DNA from: Nocardioides glacieisoli | GTDB taxonomy: Bacteria > Actinomycetota > Actinomycetes > Propionibacteriales > Nocardioidaceae | Assembly (NCBI RefSeq): GCF_004137245.1 | Contig: NZ_SDWS01000010.1 | Span: forward strand, 119,765-183,764 | Length of the DNA: 64,000 nt | Direction: 5' to 3' | Shown here: in pieces, positions 1 through 9,450 of the stretch | Layout of the letters: every line of letters starts with the position of its first letter | How positions within the stretch are numbered: the stretch's first letter is position 1 | Program-made: the position numbers and the translations under genes | Notes under the pieces: generated by a model | What the model was told of the DNA's origin: nothing | The model's database searches: none | The model's input: the letters and a program-made list of their open reading frames with translations, nothing else

Positions 1-72
1 GGCGCGGACCTCGTCGCTCGAGGCGTCGCGCGGGACGCCGAGGACGTCGTACCAGGTGGGGCTCTCGCTCAT
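1..72 (-). CDS. J-domain (DnaJ-like) protein, 5' end only
   Basis: Only the first 24 codons lie in the window; the gene runs off the left edge. They read M-SESPTWYDVLGVPRDASSD and so on, which matches helix I and the start of helix II of a J domain (W/YxVLGVxxxAS). The HPD motif would lie outside the window. The start codon overlaps the stop of the preceding Mce-associated gene in an ATGA arrangement, so it is probably the last cistron of the mce operon. A J domain normally recruits Hsp70. A role in folding or assembling the Mce complex is inference from position only. Confidence 0.7.
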   Translation of the reverse strand, partial: MSESPTWYDVLGVPRDASSDEVRA

Positions 73-704
73 GGCGTGCTCCCTTCGCCCTGCGGGGCGG
101 GCTCGGGAGCGCCCTCGTCGTCGGCACCCGTGACCGGTGAGAAGTCGTCGACGAGCCACTCGCCGTCGATCACGACCAGGTCGACGAGGAAGCGGAAGGG
201 CAGCGGCTCCTGGTCGACGGTCGTGGCGTCGTCGCCCTCGCCCTGCTCGTAGCTGTCGGTGAAGGCGCCGGCCACCAGGACGCGGGCGGAGTCGTCGTCG
301 ATGGACGACACGGCGGTCGCGAAGACGTCGGCGGTGCGGGTGATGCCGCCCTGGGCGACGAGCTGCTCGGCGGTCCCGACCTGCTTCTCGAAGTCGGCGG
401 CGAACTTGGGCGTGATCACCTCGCGCACCTGCTCGCGGTAGTCCGGCATCTGCCCGGAGTCGTCGACCATGTCGGGGCTGTAGGTGCCGAGCCGCTTCAC
501 GAACTGGTCGGTCAGGCTCATCGCCTGCTCGCGCTCGTCGGGCAGGTCGAGGCCGCCGTCGGCAGTTGCGGGACCGCTCACGGACATCCAGATCAGGAGC
601 GCGACACAGGCGGCCACGACCAGCGCCAGCGCGGCGGCGATCGCGACCCCGACCCGGGGGGTCAGTCGCGGGCCAGCAGGGGCTGGAGGTAGAGCCACTT
701 CCAC
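69..704 (-). CDS. Mce-associated membrane protein (Mas family)
   Basis: This 211-aa protein has a short Pro-rich N-terminus, one transmembrane helix at about residues 18-42 and an extracytoplasmic domain of about 160 residues. That is the layout of the Mce-associated proteins found behind mceF in actinobacterial mce operons, thought to stabilise the Mce transporter. The C-terminus is acidic and Pro-rich. The chosen ATG overlaps the end of mceF by 43 nt. A later GTG near the membrane helix would remove the overlap, so the start is uncertain. No enzymatic motif is visible. Confidence 0.75.
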   Translation of the reverse strand: MEVALPPAPAGPRLTPRVGVAIAAALALVVAACVALLIWMSVSGPATADGGLDLPDEREQAMSLTDQFVKRLGTYSPDMVDDSGQMPDYREQVREVITPKFAADFEKQVGTAEQLVAQGGITRTADVFATAVSSIDDDSARVLVAGAFTDSYEQGEGDDATTVDQEPLPFRFLVDLVVIDGEWLVDDFSPVTGADDEGAPEPAPQGEGSTP

Positions 705-1951
705 GTCTCCTCTCCCAGGCTGCTCGGGGCAACGCTACCGGCGCGCTCGAGGCGGGCGACCTCGGCCGGGTCGGACGCCACCGCGCCGGTCGCGGGGTCG
801 TAGGCGAAGTCCGCGGGGCCCCAGCCCGTGGCCGGGCGGGGCGCCTGGATGTTCTGCGCGCCTCGGGCATTGCTCAGGGAGGCCGGCTCGGTGCACCGGG
901 TGTCCTCCTTCATCGGCCGGTTGCTGCCGTCGAGCGGCGAGCGCCGGTCGGTGCCCTCGTAGCCCGCGTGGCAGACGTGCGGCTCCGTCGTGAGGACCAT
1001 GCCGAAGTGGGCGTCGTAGAGGCCGGTGCCCGGCGACTTCGAGACGACGGTGTAGCCGCCCTCCACGACGTAGGGGTAGATGACGAGCAGCTGCTCGACA
1101 CCGTCGAGGTGCTTGACCACGACCTCGCCGGTGGTGACGAGGTTGTTGATCAGCTCGCCGAGCTCGACCTCGTTGTCCTCGAGGAAGACGCGCAGCTCGT
1201 TGGCGCCGAGCGACCCGTCCTCGATGAGCCTGCGGAGGTCCTTGTCGTTGTTGGCCACCGTCGTGGAGAACGTCGACAGGTCGCGCGCGAAGCGGCGGAA
1301 CGCCCGCTCGGAGTCGATCTGGCCGTTGAGCACCGTGTTGGCGTCGCGGATCAGGTCGACGGTGACGTCGAAGTTCTCTTGCGCCGTGGTGATGAACGAG
1401 CTGCTGCTGTCGAGGATGGTCTGCAGGTCGTCGCCGGCGTCGTTGAAGGCCAGGCCGAACTCGGAGGTGACCGTGCGCAGGTCGTCCTCGTCGACGCTGC
1501 GCACCGTCTCGTCGAGGTGCGTGAGCAGGGTGTCGGTCGAGATCGGGATGGCGGTGCGGTCGCGGGCGATCTCGGAGTCGTCGCGCAGGAACGGTCCCTC
1601 GTTGCTCTGCGGCTGGAGCTCGACGTACTGCTCCCCCACCGCGGAGCGGTTGCCGACCAGTGCCTCGGCATCGGCGGGGATGTCGTCGAACTCGTTGTCG
1701 ATGTCGAGCACGATGTCGACGCCGTCCTTGGTCAGCTCGAGGCGGTCGACCTCGCCCACTCGCACGCCGCGGTAGGACACCTCGGCGCCGGCGAAGGCGC
1801 CCCCGGAGTCGGCGAAGTGCGCCACGACGGTGTAGCTCTGGTCCACGAACACCCGGTCGAGCCGCGCGTAGCGGGCGCCGACGAAGCTCACGCCGATCAG
1901 CGTGATCAGGGCGAAGACGAGGAGCTGGACCTTGGTCCGACGGGTGATCAT
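662..1951 (-). CDS. mceF: MceF, Mce/MlaD family subunit of lipid importer
   Basis: This is a 429-aa protein with an N-terminal membrane anchor (about residues 8-26), then an MlaD/Mce domain containing the typical VSYRGVRVGEVDRLEL stretch, then a long helical region. Mce proteins form a hexameric ring and hydrophobic tunnel that carries lipids or steroids across the periplasm to the YrbE permease. The start ATG overlaps the mceE stop by 4 nt (ATGA). The longer open frame upstream of it lies inside mceE and was discarded. As last of the six Mce subunits it is assigned MceF by order and by lacking a lipobox. Confidence 0.9.
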   Translation of the reverse strand: MITRRTKVQLLVFALITLIGVSFVGARYARLDRVFVDQSYTVVAHFADSGGAFAGAEVSYRGVRVGEVDRLELTKDGVDIVLDIDNEFDDIPADAEALVGNRSAVGEQYVELQPQSNEGPFLRDDSEIARDRTAIPISTDTLLTHLDETVRSVDEDDLRTVTSEFGLAFNDAGDDLQTILDSSSSFITTAQENFDVTVDLIRDANTVLNGQIDSERAFRRFARDLSTFSTTVANNDKDLRRLIEDGSLGANELRVFLEDNEVELGELINNLVTTGEVVVKHLDGVEQLLVIYPYVVEGGYTVVSKSPGTGLYDAHFGMVLTTEPHVCHAGYEGTDRRSPLDGSNRPMKEDTRCTEPASLSNARGAQNIQAPRPATGWGPADFAYDPATGAVASDPAEVARLERAGSVAPSSLGEETWKWLYLQPLLARD

Positions 1952-3402
1952 CGCTTCACCACGCCCGGGATCAGCAGGCTGACGAGTGCCGGGTCGTAGA
2001 CCTCGGTGAGCTGCGCGACCGTGGGGCCGCGCCCGCGATCCGGTGGCGAGGTGTCGTACGTCCCTGGTCGAGGCAGCCCCGTGATCACGGGCAGGCTCGG
2101 GAGGGTGATGGTCGGCAGCGGCGGGAGGCTGGTCGGGATCGACGGCGTGGGCAGCGGCAGGGTCGGCGTACCGGATCCACCGCACAGGCCCGGCACGGGG
2201 AACTGCTTGCAGACCGCCGAGATCACCGAGTTGGGCAGCCCGATGCAGGCGGTGACGTCGCCGCGGCGCAGACCTTCGAGGCACTTGTTGATCGCGTCGA
2301 GCGCGTCCTGGCACAGCAGGCTGGTGTCGGGCAGCGGCCCGTCCTGTGGGAGCTGGCTGAGCGGGATGCACGCCTCGGTCGGGAGCGTCGTCGGGATGGT
2401 GGTCGGGATCGCGGTCAGGTCGATGTCGAGGGTGATCGAGAGGTTGGTGTAGTCACCCATGTGCAGGTTGCGGGCGACCTGCGGGTCGCGACCGACCACC
2501 TCGTCGACGAACGGGTAGGTCAGGAAGACGTTGAAGGCGTTGGTGAAGTCGTCGCCCGACGCCGCGAGCTGTGTCAGCACGGGGTCGAGCCGCTCCAGCG
2601 AGGTGATCGTGGCGTCCTTGGACTGTGCGATCACGTCGACCGCGACCGAGGACAGCTGGTCGAGCGCGGTGAGCATCTCGACGAGGTCGTCGCGCTGGCG
2701 GTCGATCGAGTCGAGGGCGCTGGGCAGCTCCTCGAGGGCCTTGTCGATGGTCGGGAGCTGCTTCTCGGCGGCGAGGGCGAGCCGGTTGAGCGACTCGATC
2801 GCGTCGACGATGTCCTCCTTGTTCTCGTCGAGCTGGCCGGTGAAGACGCGCAGCTGCTCGAGCACCGAGCGCGCGGACTCCTCGCGTCCCTCGAGCGCGA
2901 GGTTGAGCTCCTGCGTGATCGTCTTGAGCTGGGCGACGCCGCCGCCGTTGAGGAGCAGGCTCAGCGCGCCGAGGACCTCCTCGACCTCCGGGTTGCGGCC
3001 GGCCCGCTCGATCGGGATGACCGCCCCGTCCTTCATCTTCGTCGCGATCGCGCCCTCGTCGGGGGCGCTGAGCTCGACGAACTTCTCGCCGAGGAGGCTG
3101 GTCTGGCGCAGCTCGGCGACCGCGTTGCCCGGCAGCTCCACGTCGCGGCGCACCTCGAGGGTGACGAGCGCCTGGTAGCCCTCGAGGTCGATCGCGGTCA
3201 CCTTGCCGACGCTCACGTCGTTGACCTTGACCGTCGACTGCGGCACGAGGTCGAGGACGTCGGCGAACTCGACCTTGATCGTGATCGGGTTCTCACCGAC
3301 GTCCGGCCCACCCGGGAGCGGGAGGGAGTAGACGCTGGCGTCGCACGAGGACAGGCCCATGACCACGAGCACGGCCAGCACGAGTGCCTTCATGCGCTTC
3401 AT
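1948..3402 (-). CDS. mceE: MceE, lipoprotein subunit of Mce importer
   Basis: This 484-aa subunit has a lipoprotein signal peptide with lipobox LSSC (Cys20), as is usual for the fifth Mce protein (LprK type). An Mce/MlaD domain follows, with VKVNDVSVGKVTAIDLEG and a conserved SLLGEKFVEL. A long coiled helical segment comes next. The C-terminal 130 residues are rich in Pro, Thr and Leu with PTLPLPTPS-like repeats. ATG at 3402 was chosen because it overlaps the mceD stop in ATGA and puts the signal peptide at the N-terminus; the upstream extension has no signal sequence. Confidence 0.9.
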   Translation of the reverse strand: MKRMKALVLAVLVVMGLSSCDASVYSLPLPGGPDVGENPITIKVEFADVLDLVPQSTVKVNDVSVGKVTAIDLEGYQALVTLEVRRDVELPGNAVAELRQTSLLGEKFVELSAPDEGAIATKMKDGAVIPIERAGRNPEVEEVLGALSLLLNGGGVAQLKTITQELNLALEGREESARSVLEQLRVFTGQLDENKEDIVDAIESLNRLALAAEKQLPTIDKALEELPSALDSIDRQRDDLVEMLTALDQLSSVAVDVIAQSKDATITSLERLDPVLTQLAASGDDFTNAFNVFLTYPFVDEVVGRDPQVARNLHMGDYTNLSITLDIDLTAIPTTIPTTLPTEACIPLSQLPQDGPLPDTSLLCQDALDAINKCLEGLRRGDVTACIGLPNSVISAVCKQFPVPGLCGGSGTPTLPLPTPSIPTSLPPLPTITLPSLPVITGLPRPGTYDTSPPDRGRGPTVAQLTEVYDPALVSLLIPGVVKR

Positions 3403-4568
3403 CGCGACACCTCCTCGTCCGTTGCAGCCGCCGGAGCGACGAGACCACCGAGGGTGGGGTCGAAGACCTCCTGCGCCGGGAGCACGTCCGGCTTCCCGAG
3501 CGCACCGGGACGGTTCTTCGGGAGCAGCTGGGTGATCGTGTCGCAGACCTGGCCGGACCGCTCGACCTGGCTGACGAAGCCGCACAGCAGCGCCGCGGGG
3601 TCGTACTGGATCTGGTTGATCGCCTCGCCGAGGTTCGCTCGGGTGTCGAGGGTGCCGGCCTGCGGGTTGTAGGTCAGGCCGAGGTTGTTGAGGGCGGCCG
3701 GCGCCACGCGCAGGATCTCGTCGAGGGAGTCACGCTGGCGCACGAGCACCTTGGAGACCCGGTTGAGCCCGGAGATGTTGCGGCTCAACGAGTCCTTGTT
3801 GTCCTCCACGAAGCCCTTGACGTCGGTCAGGGCGGTGGAGAGGTTCCTCGTGGCGGCGACGAGCTCCTGGCGCTCGCCCGCGAGCATCGTCGAGACATCG
3901 GCGAGGGACTGGTTGAACTGGCGCACCGTCTGGTCGTTCTCGGCCAGCGTCCGGATGAAGCCCTCCAGCGCCCGGACCGAGCCGAAGAGCTCCTCCTTGT
4001 TGCCCGCGAGGGTGGCGCTGAGCCGCGAGAAGTCCTTGATGGTCTGGCGGAAGGTCGTGCCCTGGCCGCCGAAGTTGTCGGCCGTCACGGAGAGCAGGTC
4101 GGACAGGGCTCCGTCCTTGTTGGCACCCCGCGGGCCGAGCGCCACGTTGAGGCGGTCGAGGCTGTCGTAGATCTGGTCGAGCTCGAGCGGCTGCGACGTC
4201 TGCTCGACGCTCAGCTCAGCGCCGTCGGTCAGGACGTCCCCGGTGCCGGGGTAGGCCGGCGTCAGCTGGACGTAGCGGTCGCCCACCACCGACGGCGCGA
4301 TGATCACCGCCTTGGCGTCGGCGGGCAGCTTGACCTCGTCGTCGTACGTCATCGTCACCGTCACGTCGGTGCCGGTGGGCTCGACCCGGGTCACCGTGCC
4401 CACCGGGACACCGAGCACGCGGACGTCGCTGCCCTCGTAGACGGAGATGGCGCGGGGGAAGTGCGCGACGACCGTCTTGCCGGTGTCGCCGCCGAAGACG
4501 GTGACGGCGGCCGCCACGACGAACAGCAGCACGATGAGGGGGGCGAGGAATCGCTTCACGAGGTCCAT
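3399..4568 (-). CDS. mceD: MceD, Mce/MlaD family subunit
   Basis: This 389-aa protein has an N-terminal membrane anchor (about residues 8-25), an MlaD domain with VYEGSDVRVLGVPVGTVTRV and VVGDRYVQLTP, and an extended helical region ending in an Asp/Glu-rich tail. It is the fourth Mce subunit by order. It starts 3 nt after the mceC stop and overlaps mceE by 4 nt, so it is translated as part of the operon. It should be an envelope subunit of the lipid uptake machine; the substrate cannot be read from the sequence. Confidence 0.9.
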   Translation of the reverse strand: MDLVKRFLAPLIVLLFVVAAAVTVFGGDTGKTVVAHFPRAISVYEGSDVRVLGVPVGTVTRVEPTGTDVTVTMTYDDEVKLPADAKAVIIAPSVVGDRYVQLTPAYPGTGDVLTDGAELSVEQTSQPLELDQIYDSLDRLNVALGPRGANKDGALSDLLSVTADNFGGQGTTFRQTIKDFSRLSATLAGNKEELFGSVRALEGFIRTLAENDQTVRQFNQSLADVSTMLAGERQELVAATRNLSTALTDVKGFVEDNKDSLSRNISGLNRVSKVLVRQRDSLDEILRVAPAALNNLGLTYNPQAGTLDTRANLGEAINQIQYDPAALLCGFVSQVERSGQVCDTITQLLPKNRPGALGKPDVLPAQEVFDPTLGGLVAPAAATDEEVSR

Positions 4569-4571
4569 GGG

Positions 4572-5534
4572 TCAGCCCACCTGCGGGACGGGAGGGAAGT
4601 TGGCGATCCACGTGTCGAACCACGGACCGGTGCCGAGCGTGTTGGCGAAGACGCGGTAGAACGGCGCCATCAGCCGCAGGCTGCTGTCGAGGTTGTCCTC
4701 GTTCTTGTTGAGGACCGCCACGACGTTCTCCAGGTGCGCGAGGGCCGGGGCGAGGTCCTCCCGCGAGTCGTCGATGAGCGCGGACAGCTCCTTGGACAGC
4801 GTCGTGGTCGACACCAGGAGCTGGTGCACCGCGTCACGCCGGGCGACGAGGGCGCGGAACAGCACGTCGCTGTCCTCCATCAGCTTGATGATGTCCTGGT
4901 CGCGCTCGTCGAGGACGGTCGAGACGCGCTCGAGGTTCACGAGGAGCGTGTTGAGCTGCTGGTCCTTCTCGGCGACGTTGGCCGAGAGCCGGCTCAGCCC
5001 CGACAGCGCGCCCCGGAACTCCTCCGGGGTGTTGCGGGTGAGGTCGGCGAGGGTGGTGAGCGACTCGGCCAGCTGGTCGGTGTCGATCTGGTCCGACGTG
5101 GAGGCCAGGCCCTCGAAGGCCTCGACGACGTCGAACGGCGAGGAGGTGCGCTCCGCCGGGATCGTGCCGTCCTCCTCCAGCTGGCCGCCGCCGGCCGGCT
5201 CGAGGGCGAGGAACATCGCGCCGAGGATGGTCTTCACCTTGATTGCCGCCCGGGTCTCGGAGCCGAACCTCGCGGCGTCATCGACCTTGAAGCTCACCTT
5301 GACCTGGCCGTCGTCGAGCGCGATCTCGTCGACCTTGCCGACGCGGACACCGGCGATCCGGACCTCGTCGTTCTTCTTGAGGCCGCCGGCCTCGGTGAAC
5401 ATCGCGTGGTAGGTGTCGCCGCCACCGATGATCGGCAGGTCGTCGGCACGCAGGGCGCCCACCAGGAGCGTCGCCAGCACGACGAGGCTGACGGCACCCA
5501 CGATGACCGGGTTGCGTTCGCGGAAGGGCTTCAT
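4572..5534 (-). CDS. mceC: MceC, Mce/MlaD family subunit
   Basis: This 320-aa Mce subunit has a membrane anchor at about residues 10-27 and an MlaD domain with GLKKNDEVRIAGVRVGKVDEI, typical of MceC. A helical domain ends in WFDTWIANFPP. It is shorter than MceD and MceE, which is usual for MceB and MceC. Its ATG overlaps the mceB stop by 4 nt. Confidence 0.9.
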   Translation of the reverse strand: MKPFRERNPVIVGAVSLVVLATLLVGALRADDLPIIGGGDTYHAMFTEAGGLKKNDEVRIAGVRVGKVDEIALDDGQVKVSFKVDDAARFGSETRAAIKVKTILGAMFLALEPAGGGQLEEDGTIPAERTSSPFDVVEAFEGLASTSDQIDTDQLAESLTTLADLTRNTPEEFRGALSGLSRLSANVAEKDQQLNTLLVNLERVSTVLDERDQDIIKLMEDSDVLFRALVARRDAVHQLLVSTTTLSKELSALIDDSREDLAPALAHLENVVAVLNKNEDNLDSSLRLMAPFYRVFANTLGTGPWFDTWIANFPPVPQVG

Positions 5535-6568
5535 CCGAGATCACACCTGTCGGATCCGGTGGCGTACTTCACCGGGAGGGAGAGGTTGTTGGGCAGGTTG
5601 ACCCGCCCCTGGAACTCGCAGAGGTAGAAGTTGAAGAACGAGCCGTAGATCGCGGTGCGCCCGACCTTCTCGAGCTTGATCGGCAGGACCTGGAGGGCCC
5701 GGTCCAGCTCGGCCTTGTTCTTGTCGATGTTGCCCGCGACCGTCCGCAGCTCCTTGATGTCCTTGACGAAGGGCTCGCGGATCCCGTCGATGAGCGACGC
5801 AGTCTCGACCGAGAGCGCGGAGACGTCCTCCAGGGACCCCAGGATCGCGTTGCGGTCCTGCTTGAGCCCGCCGACGAGCGTCCGGAACGACTGGATGAGG
5901 CGGGTCAGCTGCTTGTCGCGGTCGGCCACGTGGTCGAGCACGAGGGAGAGGTTGTCGATCAGCTCACCGATGACCTGGTCGCGGTCGGCCAGCGTGTTGG
6001 TGACCGACGCGGTGTGCGCGAGCAGCCCCTCGAGCGTGCCGCCCTCACCCTGGAAGACCTGGATCAGCTCGAAGGAGAGCTGGTTGACGTCCTCGGGCGA
6101 GAGGGCCTGAAAGAGCGGCTTGAACCCGTTGAAGAGGACGGTGAGGTCGAGTGCGGGGCGCGTGCGCGGCACCGGGATCGTCGTACCGGCCGGCAGCCGC
6201 TGGGTGTCGCCGACCTCCTGGGTCAGCGAGATGTAGCGCTGGCCGACGAGGTTGCGGTAGCGGATCGAGGCGTTGGTCCCACCGTTGACCGAGGTGCGCT
6301 CGTCGACGGTGAAGCTGACCAGCGCGCGGGTGCGGTCGATGATCTCGACGTCGTCGACCGTGCCGACGCGGACGCCGGCGACCCGGATGTCGTCACCCTT
6401 GTTGACGCCGGTCGCGTCGGTGAACTCGGCCTTGTACTCGCGCGAGTCACCGAAGCTGAGGTTGCCGATCGTCACCACGAGGACGGCGGTCGCGAGGGAG
6501 GTGACCACGACGAAGACGAGGAGCTTCACCAGGTCGACCGAGGTCTTCTTGTCCAGCACGGGGCTCAT
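5531..6568 (-). CDS. mceB: MceB, Mce/MlaD family subunit
   Basis: This 345-aa Mce subunit has a short cytoplasmic N-terminus, a membrane anchor at about residues 13-34, an MlaD domain (GVNKGDDIRVAGVRVGTVDD, LVGQRYISL), and a helical region. The C-terminus has two Cys residues and the motif YLCEFQGRVNLP. It overlaps mceA and mceC by 4 nt each, consistent with one polycistronic message. Confidence 0.9.
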   Translation of the reverse strand: MSPVLDKKTSVDLVKLLVFVVVTSLATAVLVVTIGNLSFGDSREYKAEFTDATGVNKGDDIRVAGVRVGTVDDVEIIDRTRALVSFTVDERTSVNGGTNASIRYRNLVGQRYISLTQEVGDTQRLPAGTTIPVPRTRPALDLTVLFNGFKPLFQALSPEDVNQLSFELIQVFQGEGGTLEGLLAHTASVTNTLADRDQVIGELIDNLSLVLDHVADRDKQLTRLIQSFRTLVGGLKQDRNAILGSLEDVSALSVETASLIDGIREPFVKDIKELRTVAGNIDKNKAELDRALQVLPIKLEKVGRTAIYGSFFNFYLCEFQGRVNLPNNLSLPVKYATGSDRCDLG

Positions 6569-7839
6569 CGCAGCGACACCTCCGCCCCACGCGCCATCGG
6601 ACCCACGAGCAGCACGCCCAGGTCGGGTACGTCGTCCGAGCCGACGCCGAGCCCGGGCGCGAGGAGCGCCTTGAGCAGGGCCGACTCGTCCCGCCCGCCG
6701 GCGTAGCCCGCCGAGGTGCCCGACCAGCCGGGCCCGACCCGGCTGGTGCCCTTGCCGGTGGGTGAGTTGACCCCGTCGACGAAGTCGGGCTGGTCCTTGA
6801 AGGGGTTGGCCTGCGTGAAGGGAGGGTTCGGCAGGGTGCCGCAGTAGGGGCCGTTCTTGGCGCCGTAGACGGGGACGTCCTGCGGGCCGTAGCCGCGCGG
6901 CTGGTTGGGCAGGGTCTCCAGGACGATGTGCAGCGTGAAGCCGCGGAACGCCTCGGCCTGGAGCTTGCCGGCGCCGACGATGCCCCCCAGCAGGCAGGGG
7001 TACTCGGGTGCGTACTTCGCGAAGACCGCGAGCTGCGCGGCGCTCAGGTCACCGAGGCGCACCAGGTTGTCGCCGTTCGCCCGGGTGAACCGCTCCGCGA
7101 CTGCGGAGAACTTCGAGACGTCGTTGAAGAGCGCCTTGAGCTTCTCCTCGCGGTCCTCGAGCGTGGTCGTCGTGGTGATGGTGTTGCGCAGGATGATCGC
7201 GACCTCGGGAAGCACGTCGGCGTAGGTGTCGGACACCTGCGCGGTGAGCCGCAGGTCCTCGATCAGGGCGGGCAGCTCGGGGTTGAAGCGGGTGAGGTAG
7301 TCGTCCATCGTCTCGATGGTCTCGCCGAGCTGCTCGCCACGGCCCTCGAGCGCGGTCGCGACGGCGTTGAGGGTGGTGTTGAGGTCGGCGGGCTGCACGG
7401 CGCGGAGCAGCGGGTAGAGGTCGCTGAGGACCTCCTCGACCTCGATCGACAGGTTGGTCCGCTCGATCACGTCACCGGCGGCGATCGGTCCGGCCGACGA
7501 GCCGCCCTGCGGCGGGATCAGCGAGACGAACTTCTCGCCGAAGAGCGTCTTGGGCAGGATCGAGGCGGTGACGTCCTTCGGGATGTCGGTGGTGCGGTCC
7601 TGGTAGAGCCCCAGCGTGATGTCGGCGCCCTCGGCGGTCGGCTCGTAGTCGAGCACCTCGCCGACGATGACGCCCTTGATCTTGACGTCGGCGCGCTCGG
7701 GCAGCTGCAGCCCGATCTTCGAGGCCTGGACGGTCACCTCGTCGTAGTCGGTGAACTTGTTGGTGAACACGCCGTAGGTAGCCCACACCGACGCGAGCAT
7801 GAGGGCCACGAAGACCACACCGAGTGCCTTGAGCTTCAT
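6565..7839 (-). CDS. mceA: MceA, first Mce/MlaD family subunit
   Basis: This 424-aa protein has an N-terminal membrane anchor (about residues 5-25), an MlaD domain (ERADVKIKGVIVGEVLDYEP, LFGEKFVSLIPP), a helical region and a Gly/Ser-rich C-terminal tail. It follows yrbEB after 7 nt, the standard place for MceA. The central segment CLLGGIVGAGKLQAEAFRGF is characteristic of actinobacterial MceA proteins. Confidence 0.9.
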   Translation of the reverse strand: MKLKALGVVFVALMLASVWATYGVFTNKFTDYDEVTVQASKIGLQLPERADVKIKGVIVGEVLDYEPTAEGADITLGLYQDRTTDIPKDVTASILPKTLFGEKFVSLIPPQGGSSAGPIAAGDVIERTNLSIEVEEVLSDLYPLLRAVQPADLNTTLNAVATALEGRGEQLGETIETMDDYLTRFNPELPALIEDLRLTAQVSDTYADVLPEVAIILRNTITTTTTLEDREEKLKALFNDVSKFSAVAERFTRANGDNLVRLGDLSAAQLAVFAKYAPEYPCLLGGIVGAGKLQAEAFRGFTLHIVLETLPNQPRGYGPQDVPVYGAKNGPYCGTLPNPPFTQANPFKDQPDFVDGVNSPTGKGTSRVGPGWSGTSAGYAGGRDESALLKALLAPGLGVGSDDVPDLGVLLVGPMARGAEVSLR

Positions 7840-7846
7840 CTGCGCA

Positions 7847-8662
7847 TCACCCCGCCAGCCGCACGGTCGTGGACGCGCCCCAGATGGCCATGGAGAGCAG
7901 GAGGTCGATCACGTTGATGGCCACGATGCTCGAGCGCACGGCGCGACCCACGGCCACGCCCACGCCGGCGGGACCGCCCGAGGCGTTGTAGCCGTGGTAG
8001 CAGTGGATGAGGATCACGGTGACCGCGAAGACGAGGACCTTGCCGAAGGACCAGAGCACGTCACCCGGTGGCAGGAACGCGTTGAAGTAGTGGTCGTAGG
8101 TGCCGGACGACTGGCCGTAGAACTGCGTCACCACGAGCCGGCTCGCGAAGTACGACGACAGCAGCCCGACGACGTACAACGGGATGATCGCGATCAGGCC
8201 GCCGACCACGCGGGTGGCGACGAGGAAGGGCATCGACGGGATCGCCATCACCTCGAGGGCGTCGACCTCCTCCGAGATGCGCATGGCGCCGAGCTGGGCG
8301 GTGAAGCCGCACCCGACGGTGGCGGCCAGCGCGATGCCGGCGACGAGCGGCGCGATCTCGCGGGTGTTGAAGTAGGCGGAGACGAAGCCGGAGAACGCGG
8401 CCGTGCCGAGCTGGTTGAGCGCGGCGTAGCCCGACAGCCCGACCTGGGCGCCGGTGAAGAAGGTCATCCCGATGATGACGCCGACGGTGCCGCCGATGAC
8501 GGCGAGGGCACCCGTGCCGAGGGTGACTTCGGCCAGGATCCGCATGATCTCGCGCGGGTAGCGGGTGACCGAGCGCGGGATGGCCCTGAGGACGGCGAGG
8601 TGGAAGGCGAGCTGCCCGCCGAGGGTCTCGAGGGAGGCGAGGGGCTTGATGGCCACGGTCAT
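7847..8662 (-). CDS. yrbEB: YrbEB, MlaE-type permease of Mce system
   Basis: This 271-aa integral membrane protein of the MlaE/YrbE family has five or six hydrophobic segments. The conserved loop ISEEVDALEVMAIPSMPFLV is the coupling region that contacts the MceG ATPase. It pairs with YrbEA to form the inner-membrane channel on which the Mce ring docks. Its start overlaps the yrbEA stop by 4 nt. Confidence 0.92.
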   Translation of the reverse strand: MTVAIKPLASLETLGGQLAFHLAVLRAIPRSVTRYPREIMRILAEVTLGTGALAVIGGTVGVIIGMTFFTGAQVGLSGYAALNQLGTAAFSGFVSAYFNTREIAPLVAGIALAATVGCGFTAQLGAMRISEEVDALEVMAIPSMPFLVATRVVGGLIAIIPLYVVGLLSSYFASRLVVTQFYGQSSGTYDHYFNAFLPPGDVLWSFGKVLVFAVTVILIHCYHGYNASGGPAGVGVAVGRAVRSSIVAINVIDLLLSMAIWGASTTVRLAG

Positions 8663-9444
8663 CCTCCCTTCGGCGGGATGATCTGGAGGTAGATGAGGCT
8701 CAGCACGAAGTTGGCGACGAACAGCAGGAGGAAGGTGATGACCACCGACTCATTGACCGCGTCGCCCACGCCCTTCGGCCCGCCGTTGGCGTTCATGCCC
8801 TTGTAGGAGGCCACGATCGCCGCGATGATCCCGAAGACGAGCGCCTTGATCAGGCCGATCCACAGGTCGGGCAGCTGCGCGAGGGCGGTGAAGCTGGCGA
8901 GGTAGGCACCGGGGGTGCCGTCCTGGAGGATCACGTTGAAGACGTAGCCGCCCGTCACGCCGACGACGCTGACCATGCCGTTGAGGAAGAACGCGACCAT
9001 CATGCAGGCCAGCACGCGCGGGACCACGAGGCGCTGGATCGGGTCGATGCCCAGCACCATCATCGCGTCGAGCTCCTCGCGGATCTTGCGGGCACCGAGG
9101 TCGGCGGCGATCGCCGAGCCGCCGGCGCCGGCGATCAGGAGGGCGGTGCCGATGGGCGCCGCCTGCTGGATCACGGCGAGCACGGAAGCGGAGCCGGTGA
9201 ACGACTGCGCACCGAACTGCTTGATGAGCCCGCCGACCTGGAGCGCGATGACCGCGCCGAACGGGATGGCGACGAGCGCGGTGGGGATGATGGTCACCGA
9301 GGCGATGAACCACGCCTGCTGGATGAACTCGCGCAGCTGGAACGGGCGCCGGAAGAGCGCCCGGAACACGTCGAGGGCGAAGGCGAAGAGATTGCCTGCG
9401 ACCGCGACGGGCGCGAGCGCGCGCGAGGACATGGAGGTGGCCAT
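8659..9444 (-). CDS. yrbEA: YrbEA, MlaE-type permease of Mce system
   Basis: This 261-aa MlaE-family permease carries the conserved coupling loop IREELDAMMVLGIDPIQRL and a second motif GMNANGGPKGVGDAVNESVV near the C-terminus. It is the partner of YrbEB. It begins 6 nt after the mceG stop, so the ATPase is co-transcribed with its permeases. Confidence 0.92.
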   Translation of the reverse strand: MATSMSSRALAPVAVAGNLFAFALDVFRALFRRPFQLREFIQQAWFIASVTIIPTALVAIPFGAVIALQVGGLIKQFGAQSFTGSASVLAVIQQAAPIGTALLIAGAGGSAIAADLGARKIREELDAMMVLGIDPIQRLVVPRVLACMMVAFFLNGMVSVVGVTGGYVFNVILQDGTPGAYLASFTALAQLPDLWIGLIKALVFGIIAAIVASYKGMNANGGPKGVGDAVNESVVITFLLLFVANFVLSLIYLQIIPPKGG

Positions 9445-9450
9445 GGGTCG

